Source: Capsicum annuum (Eukaryota > Streptophyta > Magnoliopsida > Solanales > Solanaceae). Taken from it: 64,000 bases of DNA. Position numbers and translations under genes: made by a program. This document shows, one piece after another, positions 9,494 to 20,887 of this stretch. Where the stretch lies: positions 209,544 through 273,543 of the forward strand of contig NW_025856554.1 in NCBI RefSeq assembly GCF_002878395.1, given 5' to 3'. Positions within the stretch are counted from its first letter, which is position 1. Each line of letters begins with the position of its first letter. The notes under the pieces are model-generated. The model was not told the origin of the DNA, did no database searches, and was given only the letters and a program-made list of their open reading frames with translations.

Positions 9494-11577
9494 TGTAACA
9501 CCCCGAAGCATTCTTTAATTGATACCACTCATAGTAGCATGTATAGGGAATTTAAAGCATAAAATTTTTCCCAGTGTTGAAAGACTAAGTCATATTTTAA
9601 GCCCCTAACTATAGTGATTTCTAAATTGTTTTTGCTAACCCCGAGATGTAAATTTATGAGTTATTTATGTTTAGGGTTGTTAAGGTCATGTCTTAGGAAA
9701 GTTTTGGATTTTTCTGATAAGGTTTAAGCCATGTTTGGATCACGAAAATAGCAAGTCATTGAGATTGCACCGCCTCACGGTGCCTATGGCGATGAGCCCT
9801 CGGGCGCATCGTGGTGGGACTCTGAATCGGTATTCAGTTGTGAATTTAGTTTTCAAAGGTCAGTATCATCTTTTCCCCATATCCCCAATCATAATAGCAT
9901 GAGATTAAGTCGTCACGAGGGCATTATATGCTAGAAATTACTCAAATTCTCTCCTAACTAAACCCTAACTCTTCCCCAAAGATCAAGAATTTAACCTCTT
10001 AAGTTCAAGATTTTCAAGAAAAGAGTCAAGATTAGGGATTCAATCTCAAAACTAAGGAACATAAGGTAAGTGGGACTGTCCTAAACCTCATGGGTATGAA
10101 TTTACTATTTTTAAACTAGTTTAAAGAGTATATGTGTATTCATATGAAATTGATTTCAAAGTTGCTGACGAACATGCATTGAAACCCTATGATTTGATAA
10201 AGTATTGTAGAAATTGTAATGTGGTGTTTTAAACTCTAATTATTTTCGTGTGACCATGAAATATAAAGCTTTGTGAAGTTAAATGAGAGCACGGGATATG
10301 TAATTCCTTCTTTTTTCTATGAAATTCATTGAGTTGCATGTTGTGAATTGATTATATGAACTGTTAAAAGTTGGAGTCTATTGATGGACTATTATGTACA
10401 AATTTCATTATTTTTATGAGATAATGAAATGGTATTTTTACTTGTTTTTATAAGTGATCATGTTGCCTATTAGGCATAGCTTTAGATTTATTAAAAATGG
10501 TGACCATCGTAGATGAAGTGTTGAATAGAGATTTGGTTGGTTTTCATTTGTTTTAAAATATATACTTTTCTCTGACTAGTATATCCTTTAGGTGGTCAAT
10601 AAATACCTTTTAAAATAAGAAAAAGTGCAGTAGAGAAGTTATGATATGCCTTGAATGTTTAAGTATGGAGATACCCTATTATGATGTGCCCAAAGCTGGA
10701 TAAGAAAGAAATAACATTTCGAAGAAGATATGTTTTAAAGAGTCTAAAATTGGGCTTAAGAGAATTGGATGGTTACCCATAGAAGACATGAGTTCAAATA
10801 ACTCGTTGCCTAAAACTGTGATTTGCTGATAGGGTTTATGTTGCCCCAAAAGGGGGATTGTACGCTGGAGACGACCCTGTAACGTAGTAGAGATGCAGAG
10901 AATCCAACCTTTACAGTAGACTTTGTTTGGGGGCTTGGCAGTCGAGTCAAGGGCGGATTCCATATAGCCTATAGAATTACAGATTATAAGGTGTACCGTC
11001 TAGCTAAGAAGAGAAAATAAAGAGTAGATCCATATTTTCAAGAAGTTATTTTGAAAGTTATCAGATTATGCCCATGTGTTTTCAAACATTTTATGTTGAT
11101 ACGTTTTATGAAATGCTCTCACCTATTTTGTATAAAATTTATTTTGTTTTTGGATTGTTCTACGTGCCATTATATTTGTATTGACCCCCTATATTTTAAG
11201 ACCTGAGGCTTAGTCCTAAGGTCCCGTTAAGAAGTAGATTGGTTTGTCAAACATTTGATTATGGTGAGCCTCCCTTGTTTCGGAAGGCCTTGTGTCATGT
11301 TACATTTCCATTTGGTTTTAGTTTATGGTCCGACCAGGGGCCTTATCCTGGTTTCAGACAGAAATTAGAGATTTCACAGACTGGTGTTAAATTTCTTTGA
11401 ATGTTTATGAACTCATATCATATTATTTAGTTGATAAATTCAGATGACCATGTTTTCATTTTTTTCTGCATATTTATCGTATATGAATTATGCATATAAT
11501 CGCTAGTTATAAAGGATCTCGAGCCTTTATGGTCTGGGATGCTCGTTATGGCCAGGGCCTCGGTTTAGGTCGTGAGT
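9494..11577 (+). repeat. 5' LTR of Gypsy A
   Basis: Starts TGTAACACCCC and ends GTCGTGA(GTA) just before the primer site. Collinear with 24957-27057 throughout, e.g. GCATTGAAACCCTATGATTT, GAGAGCACGGGATATGTAAT and GCCCATGTGTTTTCAAACAT in both. A CG-rich block at 9770-9830 contains half-copies of a hairpin repeat seen in the LTRs of B and C. The short open frames inside it, such as 10679-10963 on -, are LTR sequence and not genes. Confidence 0.9.
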
Positions 11578-11580
11578 AAC

Positions 11581-11597
11581 TTGGTATCAAAGCATGG
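11581..11597 (+). other. Primer binding site of Gypsy A (tRNA-Met type)
   Basis: TTGGTATCAAAGCATGG three to four bases after the 5' LTR. It matches the TGGTATCAGAGC complement of initiator tRNA-Met with one change (G to A). Confidence 0.85.
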
Positions 11598-11788
11598 TAC
11601 ATGGTACCAAGGTATTTATGAAATTGCATCGGGTAGAGTCCTTTTTTATGGGTACATAGTGCATCATACTTGTAAGGAAGAAGCTACTAGGCATTTAGGA
11701 ATGTCTATCTTTTCTTTATGTCTTAATTCATGCTATAGAGTCAGAATGTCCCCCTAACGCATGATTTCATATATTTCAGAGATTCATT

Positions 11789-12960
11789 ATGGCTCTTCTT
11801 AGATGAAATGAGCAGAACACTCGTATTAATGATATCCACCTTAAACATGGGATGTAGATCCACAATAGTACTCATACTCTAGAAGTTGTTGCTACTCCAG
11901 GAGTTCCTCTACTCCTAACTATTCCACCTCGGGCTCCCCGGACCGGTGCCAATTGTACTCATCCTCATCAGAGAGATGTCTCTAATGTTGAGTTCCAATA
12001 GTCTCGTTGGTGTGAAAATATAAGTTTGATGCCTAGTTCATCTGAATCTACGCGAGTTGGTCGGTTCATAAAGCTGAACCTGCCAAATTTTATGGACACA
12101 AAGATTGAGGAGGACCCCTAAGGGTTTATTGATGAGCTAGAGAAGATTTTTAGAGTTACATATGCTAATGAGGTTGAAAGGGTTGAGTTGGCAGCCTATT
12201 AGTTGAAGAAAGTAACTAACTAGTAGTACAATGAGTGAGAAGATTTGAGGGGTGGAGATATTGAACAATATGTGTGGGGTGACTTAGTGGTCATTTTCCT
12301 AGATCATTTCTTCCCCAAGAACTGGGGGAATCAAAGGCCAAAGAATTTATGAATTTAAAATAAGGAAAGATGAGTATTAAAGAGTATCCATTAAAGTTCA
12401 CTCAACAGTTTTGTTATGCTCCAGAGTTATTGGGCAACATGAGGGCTCTCATGAAGAAGTTTGCATCTAGTTTATCGTATGATTTGGTTTCGGAGTGTAA
12501 GGGAGCAATACTAAAAACTGACATCGATTTCTCTAGGTTATCAGTGCATATACATCAGGTAGAAGAGGAGAATAATAGATTGGCTGAGGTAAGGGAAAAA
12601 GAAAGGCAAGCTAAGAGAGCTAGGTTCATAGATCAACATACCAGTCAACAGCAGGGTGGCAGGTCATACCAGAGGTTTTCCAAGAAGAAATTATGGAGCA
12701 ATGGTCAGTCTTTGGCTAGCACCCCAGCACCCAGACCGTTAGGTGATCAGTGATTTCCTTATTTCTATCCTAACAATGGGTTGAGGGTGCAGGGCACTCA
12801 GTCCCAGTGATTGTGGCTCAAACTTTCAGATCATACGTGGGATGTGGTAAATATGAAAAGAGTCATCTAAGACAGTGTTAGTTTGGTAGTCTTGTGTGTT
12901 ATGCCTGCGGCTAGCCAGTTCATAGCAAGAGGGTCTTTCCCTAGGCAAGGAGAAAGTTTG
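11789..12960 (+). pseudogene. Gypsy A gag (capsid/nucleocapsid)
   Basis: Structural protein of the retrotransposon particle. The likely start is ATG 11789. The capsid (retrotrans_gag) region spans about 12060-12560, with LPNFMDTKIEEDP, FIDELEKIFRV, VERVELAAY, FFPKNWGNQ and MSIKEYPLKFTQQF. A basic stretch rich in Arg/Lys/Gln follows (12570-12750). The zinc-knuckle zone lies at 12835-12945 and keeps CYACG but is otherwise broken. The best open stretch is 12370-12753 (127 codons). At least six stops lie upstream of it. It belongs with the protease and RT that follow. Confidence 0.85.
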
Positions 12961-13430
12961 GAGGTGCTATGTCTTAGTAGAACTCTTTAACTCTACCACC
13001 TAAGGGTACTACTTCGACTACTAGAGGTGGTAACAACCGATTATATGCCATATCTAACCACCAAGATGTAGAAACTTTGCCAGATGTTGTTATGGGTATG
13101 TTACAGATTTTCTTCTATGATGTGTATGTACTACTTGATCCTGGATCTACCTTGTCTTATGTGACTCCATACATGGCAGTTAGTTTTGGTTTTGAGTATG
13201 AAAATATTTTGGTACCTTTTTCTATTTCCACTCATGTTGGTGACTCTATTGTGGCTACAAGGGTTTATAGAAATTGTGTAGTGCATGTTCGTCATCGTGA
13301 TATTGAAGTTGATTGTGTTAAACTATAAATAATTGATTTTTTTGCTATACAAGGAATGTATTGGCTTCATGCATGTTATACTACATTAGACTGTAGAACC
13401 AAAAAAGTCACTTTCCCCTTTCCTAATGAG
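12961..13430 (+). pseudogene. Gypsy A aspartic protease
   Basis: Retropepsin-type protease that processes the polyprotein. The open stretch 13077-13328 holds VYVLLDPGSTLSYVTPY, where the active-site triad is D-P-G, a form common in this chromovirus group. It is followed by the flap and C-terminal part (ISTHVGDSIVATRVYRNCVV). The next block, LHACYTTLDCRTKKVTFPF at about 13355-13420, is the usual linker to RT. Stops at 13326 and beyond break it. Confidence 0.85.
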
Positions 13431-14345
13431 CAGTGATAGAATGGGAGGGATACTTTCTCTCACCTAGGGGGAAATTCATATCTTATCTTAGAGATTGTAA
13501 TCTTATATCAAATGGGTGACTATAGAATCTTGTTCGATCCAGAGAATCTATAACTAGAAGTCCTTCCCTCCAGTCTATCCCCGTAGTTAATGAATTCCCA
13601 AAAGTTTTTCCTGGTGAACTTTCTGGGATACCACCGGATAGGGAGATAGATTTTGGCATTGATTTATTGCCAGACACCAGGCCTATTTCTATACTTCCAT
13701 ACGGAATGGCTCCTATAGAATTGAAAGAGTTGAAAGAATAGTTAAAAGTCCTTCTTGGCAAAGGCTTTATACATCATAGTTTCTCTCCCTGGGGTGCACC
13801 TGTACTCTTTGTGCATAAGAAAAATGGTTCCCTTCATATATTTATAGATTGTCGTTAGTTAAATAAGGTCATAGTTAAAAACAAATACACTCTTCTCAGA
13901 ATTGATCTTTTTTACCAACTTCAAGGTGCCAAATGTTGCTCTAAAATAAACCTTGTTCGAGGTACCATCAGATGAAGGTTAGGGAGTCTGATATTCTTAA
14001 AATAGCTTTTTGAACTCGATATAGCCACTATGGATTCTTAACTATGTCCTTCGAATTGACTAACTCCCCCGCAACTTTTATGGGCCTAATGAATATGGTA
14101 TTTCATTAGTTTCTATATCTATTCGTTATAGTATTTATCGATGATATTTTGGTTTACTCTAAGAGTGAGGAAGATCATTCTAATCACCTCTGAATCATTC
14201 TTCAAACCCTCAATAATCATGAGTTATATGCAAAGTTTTTCAAGTATGAATTCTGGTTTAGTGTTATTGCTTTCCTGGGGCACATTTTTTCTAGTGAGGA
14301 GATTAGGGTTGACCTCCACAAGTTGAGGCAGTGAGAAAATAGCCC
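13431..14345 (+). pseudogene. Gypsy A reverse transcriptase, N-terminal and catalytic part
   Basis: RT copies element RNA to DNA. On + the expected order can be read with shifts: VPVVNEFPKVFPGELSGIPPD-like (about 13580-13640), [41 protein letters not shown] (13780-13855) and a Gly-Tyr-His-like region near 13960. The catalytic motif is VFIDDILVYSKSEEDHSNHL near 14128-14190, where both aspartates survive. The reading ends at IRVDLHKLRQ-ENS-P (about 14305-14345), where a solo LTR is inserted; the reading resumes at 16824. An apparent 92-codon frame on - at 13483-13761 is only its antisense. Confidence 0.88.
14341..14345 (+). repeat. Target duplication of solo LTR B, left
   Basis: AGCCC before TGTAATAC. 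The uninterrupted RT reading frame requires a W-P codon pair (TGG CCC) here, so the ancestral target was probably GGCCC; the right copy at 16819-16823 reads GGACC. Each copy has one change. Confidence 0.6.
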
Positions 14346-16818
14346 TGTAATACACCAAATATCCAAACCAATGTTAGCGCCATGTTTCAAGCTCATGCAA
14401 AGTACATTATAGCTTTTTTAGTAGTTTATGAGTGAGTTTGATGTATATTAATGCCTCAAATAACTCCTAGCTATTAGACGAATCAAAACATCCCTTACCG
14501 ATTGAGTTTTTGAGAAAAATGTTGTTATAGTCAACTTCAAATGAGTATATATTTCTACTAATAATTTTTCAGCTCAAGACCCACCAAAGTGTAGAAAATT
14601 GAATTAGCTTTCCAACGATACCAATTTCACCTAAATTCAATACGCGGGTGAGAAGTTATGGCACTTTTAGTGAAAAAAAAGTAGTCCAACGCGATGAGGC
14701 CACATCACGGTGATGGCCAAAATCACAATCATCATTTTTTAGTGTGTTATCGTGATAAGCACCATGTCAGGTTGAAGTGAAATTTTGCGTTCGTCCTTTT
14801 CAAGTGAGGCACCACGATGGCACCGTGTCGCGCCATGGTGCAAAACCAAAATTGTCCGTTTCCAGTGGCACAACTTGATAGCACCGCATTGCGCTATCGG
14901 ACAAAATGGGAATTGTCCTTTTCCTGTGGAACAATGCGATAAGCACCGTGTTGCGCCGACATATAAAATCAGGATTATTAGTCCATGTTTTTAATTTCCT
15001 GAGACCGCTTGGTCGTTTCCCATAGCCTCAAACTCATCCAAAACACATAATTACAACCCTAAAGGGGAATTATGTACCCCATTACTAACAATTCCTCTTC
15101 AAGAAGTTAATCCTCTCTCAAGAATTAGTGATGTTGATGTTTAAATCATGCTATTACTAAAAGACTTAAACTATTCACCATGCTTATCTTAAACTATAAA
15201 TATCAAGTGTTTGATGAAATGCCTCAAATAATGATTTTTGAACAATGATCCTTGTTATGTTTTCAAGTGCTTTCACATGGCATTAATTATAGTGTGTTTT
15301 AAATATTGTTACGTCCACATCATGTTCATACTAATTGAAAATAAAACCCTCAATTCTGATTTGGTCATGTGATTGTGTGATTTTTTCATGTTTATAAAGC
15401 ATCTCCATGTTAAAGTCTTAGTCCCCATGTGTTTGATGAAATTCTTAAGTGAATAATTGTGAATAATGATTTCCTTCCATAGCTTCAAAGCTTTCAAGTG
15501 GTCCTATTGTTATTTCTATCGAGTCCTGGGGGTTATGAATCCCTAAAATTTAGTTGTTTAATTAGTTTCAGCAGCTTTCGAATAGTTCAGATAAATCATT
15601 AGCATTACCACTCTGTTAGCCTTTATGATTACTTACTTCTCTAGTTAAGTTAGTTCAGTTCCGTAATCAGTTAAACTCTGAACAATTCATTATTATAAAT
15701 CTATTAAGTTGGAAATAGGATTTAGCATCGAGTGAACCCAAGAATGGGGGCTCACATGCTAGTTGAGGGTGTAACCTTTAGTAGCAATCCCTGTATTCCA
15801 AAACTTCGTACCCAGCGTAGGTTGAGATATCAACTTGCCAATTGAGGGTTGACAAAGTATTTACCTGCAAGATGAGGGTAATACATATCTCTATAGGGCA
15901 CCAGCCAGATGAGAGTGACTCTTCTACTTGTTACTATCCGTGGCATGGTACTAGCACCCTTCCAACTAGGGTCACAGGTTGGACCCCAATCAGCTTAGCT
16001 TTGGAGCATGTCGGTTAAATGATACCTCCCACAGTTTCAGTTTTAGTACTGAGAATAGAATTCAATTTATTCTTGCTTGACCATAGCATACAGTTTATCA
16101 CTTATTCAGTTATAAGTTCTTAGTGTTTCAGTATTTCAGTATTTTAGTTTACAAATCATATTCAGAACATATTTTATGCTTTGTCATGCATTCTCAGTCT
16201 TTACAGATTTTTTCATACATTCTTACTCTGTACCTTATGTTATGTATTCAGTCACTTATTACTCATGCACATGATACCCTGCATATAAGCCTAACCTTAT
16301 TTACCATACCAGTATATTCGAAGTAATGATTGCATACCCATTTCTCACACTATGATGTCTTATATCATAGATTCGGATGCTCAGATTCTCGATTGTACTT
16401 AGAATTTCCAATACATCGGTAGTCGTGGTGAGTCCTCATCCTTCGAGGACAAATTACCTTATATTAATTTATGTTAGTAATTCATCTATTTAGTTAGCCA
16501 GAGTTAGTTGGAGGCTTATCCCATCAACTCCACATTAGACAGTTTAGATACGTTAAGACTAGTACAGAAAGTTAGTGAGTCTTCGGTTTTCAGTTTTCAT
16601 GGTTAGACATTTTATCATTATTATTAGTTTTGTTTTATAGACTTTATCAAAACTATGATTTAAAAACTTATGGCATTACTCAATTAAATTCTGCATATAA
16701 TCTTTTGTTATAAGTTTTACTCAGTGCTCATAACAGGTACCAGGTCATGGGTTAGCTTGTGGTCTCTTGGGACCATAAGCATCATGTGGTGCCCAGGGTG
16801 TACTCTCGGGGCATTATA
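14346..16818 (+). mobile_element. Solo LTR B (2.47 kb) inside the RT of Gypsy A
   Basis: Starts TGTAATACACC and ends GGGGCATTATA. It interrupts the RT reading frame exactly, and carries no coding sequence, primer site or second LTR. Its 3' end resembles that of element C's LTR (GGGTTAGCTTG, then CCTTGGGACC or similar, then ATAAGCA). A solo LTR is what remains after recombination between the two LTRs of an inserted element. It contains a tandem CG-rich array at 14687-14985. The short frames within (14785-14994, 15309-15497 -, 16123-16326) are not genes. Confidence 0.8.
14687..14985 (+). repeat. 61-bp CG-rich tandem repeat in LTR B
   Basis: Units are anchored by GTCCTTTTCAAGTG (14793), GTCCGTTTCCAGTG (14854) and GTCCTTTTCCTGTG (14915), exactly 61 bp apart. 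Each holds a variant of GCGATNNCACCGNNTCGCGC. An inverted pair GATAGC...GCTATC sits at 14877-14898. The CpG content stands out against AT-rich flanks. Related units occur in LTRs A and C. Confidence 0.8.
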
Positions 16819-16823
16819 GGACC
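16819..16823 (+). repeat. Target duplication of solo LTR B, right
   Basis: GGACC, partner of AGCCC at 14341-14345; the RT reading resumes with AGACCTATAACTCCAAC. Confidence 0.6.
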
Positions 16824-17340
16824 AGACCTATAACTCCAACTGATATTCGGAGCTTCTTGGGTTTTATAGGGTATTAAAGAAGGTTTGTTGAGATGTTTTC
16901 TTCCATAGATTTTCTACTTACTAAATTGACTCAGATGAAGGTGAAATTCTTATGGTCGGACTCTTGTGAGAATACTTTTGAGAAACTGAAAGATAAGTTT
17001 ACTACTGCACTAGTTTTGACCCTACCTGAAGGTACAGGGGGCTTTGTCATATACTGTGATACATCCTGGGTGTGACTTGGTTTTGTTCTTATACAATATT
17101 GTAAGGTGGTAGCTTACACATCTAAACTGCTGAAGGTGTATGAAAATAATTATCCCACCCACGACATAGAAATAGCGGAGGTGGTATTCGCACTAAAAAT
17201 TTCATGGCATTATCTATGTACAGTGCATGTTGATATTTTTATTGATCATAAAAGTTTACAGTATGTTTTCACGAAGAAAGAACTGAATCTCAGGCAGAGA
17301 CAGTGGTTGGAGTTGTTGAAAGATTATGACATGAGCTTGT
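16824..17340 (+). pseudogene. Gypsy A RT end and RNase H, first part
   Basis: Continuation of pol after LTR B. PITPTDIRSFLGFIG-like at 16826-16875 is the RT thumb. Then comes FLLTKLTQMKVKFLWSDSCE, TTALVLTLPEGTGGFVIYCD (the first Asp region of RNase H), [20 protein letters not shown], and [20 protein letters not shown] with the D-H-K-S-L motif. It ends in [13 protein letters not shown]. RNase H removes the RNA template strand. One stop (17073-17075, after CDTSWV) splits it. Element C is inserted straight after MSL, and the reading resumes at 23250. Confidence 0.88.
17336..17340 (+). repeat. Target duplication of element C, left (diverged)
   Basis: CTTGT before TGTAGTACC; the right flank is CTTTC (23250-23254). 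The frame across the empty site needs a Ser-Phe/Leu-His reading that CTTTC provides, so the left copy has probably mutated at two positions. Confidence 0.4.
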
Positions 17341-17395
17341 TGTAGTACCCCGTACTTTTCTTAGCTTAAATTTGTCCCTAGAATGTCAAGAATTT

Positions 17396-20300
17396 AATGC
17401 TCCTAGATTTATTAGCAGAAGTTTCAAAAGTAACACAAAGGGCTTGAGAGGAGCTCCTTAGTGTGTTAAGTTCCTTTAGTTAAAAGTCTATGTTCTCATC
17501 CTTATGAGTTGTTCAGATGAGACTGAATTACATATGCATTCAGGTTCCTCATTATCCCTACAGTACAGATAGTGCTCATGATTAGAGATGGTATAAACCT
17601 AGACTTTTAAATGTAGTGTGCATTCGAGGGATAGTATGAACTTCAATGTCATGAACTTCAATGTCATGATTTATGGGTAGTAGAACCTTATTATAGTTGT
17701 AAGTATGGGTATAAAAGAGTACTGACAAGAAAATTGGGAGTGTCAATTGATAGAAAGTATAGAGATAAACTTGTGCATGTTAGCGAGTTATGTTAAGGTG
17801 ACACATTTTTGTGTGTTGGTTTAGTGGAAGGAAGAGAAGGAGTTATTAGTTAAGGTAAATTGTTGTTTACTTGAAGTATGAAATAAATTATTGATGGTAT
17901 CTATTGTGTTTGTAAAGTATATGATATTAATAAACTATTTGGTGGTTTAGTATCATTAACTTAGGGCTTACCTTGAGGTCACAAAAAAGAGTTTAGCTGA
18001 AACTTATAGAGCTATGATAGTAATTTGTTTTTGTAGAAGTGTATGCTAATGTATTATAAGGAGATATTTTATATGATTTTGACCAATTACTATCATTATG
18101 AAGTCTTAGTGGACTAGTGTTACATGATGATTTATTTCATAGCTTCCAAGCGAGAATTGTATGTGAGGTTGGGTTGTTGAATTATATTAGCACTAGACAC
18201 TAAGTTTGAACAATGGATGATCATAATGGTGGAAATAATGATTGCTTGGTTAGTGGTGCTAGTTGTATAAATGTAATTAAGTAGGCTTGAACAGTGTATG
18301 CAAGAGTTTGAGTTCAGTTATCTGTAATTAAGTCTGATGAAGTATGTATGATGAAGAAGTAGGCCCAAGGTAATATGGGGTTGCATTATTTTCTAAGGTT
18401 ATTACATGTTTTGTGCGGTTGTTAGTACCGTTGAGTTGCTAAGTGGAAGAAGACTAGTTAGATGGTATATCGTGGTCTTAATAGCCAAGTTAAGAAGCTA
18501 TGGGTAGATGATGTTGAGCCATTTGGTATGATCTTAACTCTCATGGTTTAGAAATACAAGTTTAGAGATGTCATATTAGTAAGCTGTGACAAGATTATTG
18601 TGGTTTATTAAATGTTTATTATAACCGTGTTAAGTGTTAGGATCTAAGCTTGAATCCTTGAAGATTGAGCAAATAGGAATAAGAGTTAAAAGCCCTAGAT
18701 GGTATGAACTCAGGATATGCTGATACCCATGAATATTCTAAGTTAGTAAGTGCTCAAGATGTTATATGACGACTATTGATCTATAGAAAGATAAAGTAGG
18801 TATCTCTGACAGAGGTATTAGCATTGCGTGCTACACGTTAAGATACACTCCTTTAGGGTAAGTTTAGCTTTATGTGTATTGATTATACCCCAGACTCAAA
18901 AGTAAAGTGATTGAAATTTAGATTGAAGTTTATTTAGTAGTTTACAGACTTAGATTGATGGCTTAAAGACAAAGGGGGAGATGATAGAATGAGTAACCAA
19001 GTCAGACTTTCGGATTCTAATAAGTGATGCTAGTGTAGTATAGAAAGTCAGTAAGAGAGGGTGATGCTCTATCCATTCTCCTCTTAGTACAAAGTTTCGT
19101 ACTTCAGCCATCCTAATATTTACTCATGCCTCACATGTTAGTTCCCTGACCATAGATCATTTTCCTGCATATAATAGAAAGTCATGTACTCTCATAATTC
19201 CTAGTAAGAGGAGTTCCAGTTCATCCAACAGTTGGAATCATATTCCATAAGTTATGAACTCCAAATTTAGTCCTTACAGAATGTTCAGATCCAGCACTCC
19301 TACAACACTCTTAACGATCATTGAAATTTAAATTTATATCATTTACATCCTCATATTAGATCTCTTTAATAAATCCATATCGTGAATACTTTATTCCTCA
19401 GTCCTCAATAAAGTTCCATGTCATGCTTAGTATCCCTTCATGTTTTGGTCCCTGGTATTCTAACTTTTCAGTGACCTTCCCCTGGTCAAGATATTGATGA
19501 TGAGCAATTGTGTGGATGGGAGATAATAAATGTGTTATGTTTTGGAAGATTTTTGCAAGCTGGTTTTATGTAAGTCTATAAGTTTGAAAGAATTTTTTAG
19601 GTGAAGTTTATTTTCTTGTGTATGACTCAGTTAGTTGAGAATCTTTTATGTGTATCATCCTACGAATTGAATGGTGCATGGAGGTTATTATTGATAGAGG
19701 TGTTAGAGAATATGGGAGAGATGCTCTTATGGGTATTTGTTTGGAAGTACATGTGTGGAAATGAAAATAGGCTTGAATGTCGTGCTGGTGTATAAGAGGA
19801 TAGGCATATGGTGCATTAATGGATTTCTAGTAAGCGGTTTAATTTAGTTGTTAGTGTGATAAAAAAAAGTCATCCTAGAGAAGGTAGTTGTGTGACAATG
19901 CTTGGGGTATTAAGTTCATAGTTCAGGCTAGTATTATGAGGTTATGTGCAGTACCCTGTGATTCTGAGTTAGGCCTGGCTGTGATGAAAGCATTTAGTTC
20001 AGTTTAAACTTTAGTAGAAGGATTTATCAATGCCATGTGAGAATTATAAGCTAAATCAAGCAAGTAGGGTATCTGAAGGGAATATTATAGTTAAGGGAGT
20101 GTTTGAGAAGTGTTTCTAAGCTTGAAAATAAGAAGTTGCATAGCTTAAGGCCTAGCAATTCAATATTATCCCACTGTATGGTTTATGGGTCTATGTTCCA
20201 TGCTATTGAGTGGTAGTGATGTTGTAATCTCTTTTTCAAAGGTCTTCTTCAGAACATGCTTGGAGTCCTTTACTCCCGAATATCATAAGAGTTTCTTAGA

Positions 20301-20587
20301 AAAGTGGTGAAGAAGTAATCCATCTGGGTATGAGCATTCAGTCAGTGTAGCCAGAAATCCGTCTAACAGTCAGACAGACAAATCTCTATAGTTTTTCCAT
20401 CATCCGATTTAGACTAGTCTTACTACTAGAAACTTTGTGAGTATGTCCATTTTAGTATATGCATCATGCAACAGTTTCAGATTTAGATATTAAGTCATGG
20501 TTCAGTTCCTAAGTATTTTGCATATCATCTCAGTCTTTTCCTAGTATTCCAACCAAATTAGTATCATTCAGGGACGAATGATCCCAA
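17396..20587. other. Non-coding interior of element C
   Basis: Long stretch without a supportable gene; dense stops in six frames. Purine-rich AAAGGGGGAGATGATAG at 18971-18987 and CCCAAGGGGGAGATAT at 20572-20587 look like polypurine tracts. The second is followed by TGTAATACCCTGAG, the usual LTR start, at 20588, but no LTR body related to A or C follows. The 64-codon frame at 19601-19795 has no recognisable content. Confidence 0.45.
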
Positions 20588-20871
20588 GGGGGAGATATTG
20601 TAATACCCTGAGTTTCCATGTCATAAACCTCTCATCTTTTTCTAATGAAATCAGATCCATCCTTAAGTAATAGTTACTCGTAAGCTGACTCTCTCGTTTT
20701 TATCTCAGCCGTATAACTATTTTTATGAAAGATCATGCACTAACAGATCAGTTCAGTAGCCCACTACATTGGGATACAGTCATACAATTTATTTCAATTG
20801 TGCATGATATCTTATAGCCTCAGATTCCTCAGTAATTTATAACTAATTAGCCACATTCGAGGATGAACGTT

Positions 20872-20887
20872 CCCAAGGGAGAGAAAT
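20872..20887 (+). other. Polypurine tract of element C
   Basis: CCCAAGGGAGAGAAAT directly before the 3' LTR start TGTACCAC. Preceded by TTCGAGGATGAACG, which is standard upstream context in these nightshade-type Gypsy elements. Confidence 0.75.

Noticed and set aside
13483..13761. 92-codon frame on the - strand
   Set aside because: Antisense of the protease-RT junction of Gypsy A.
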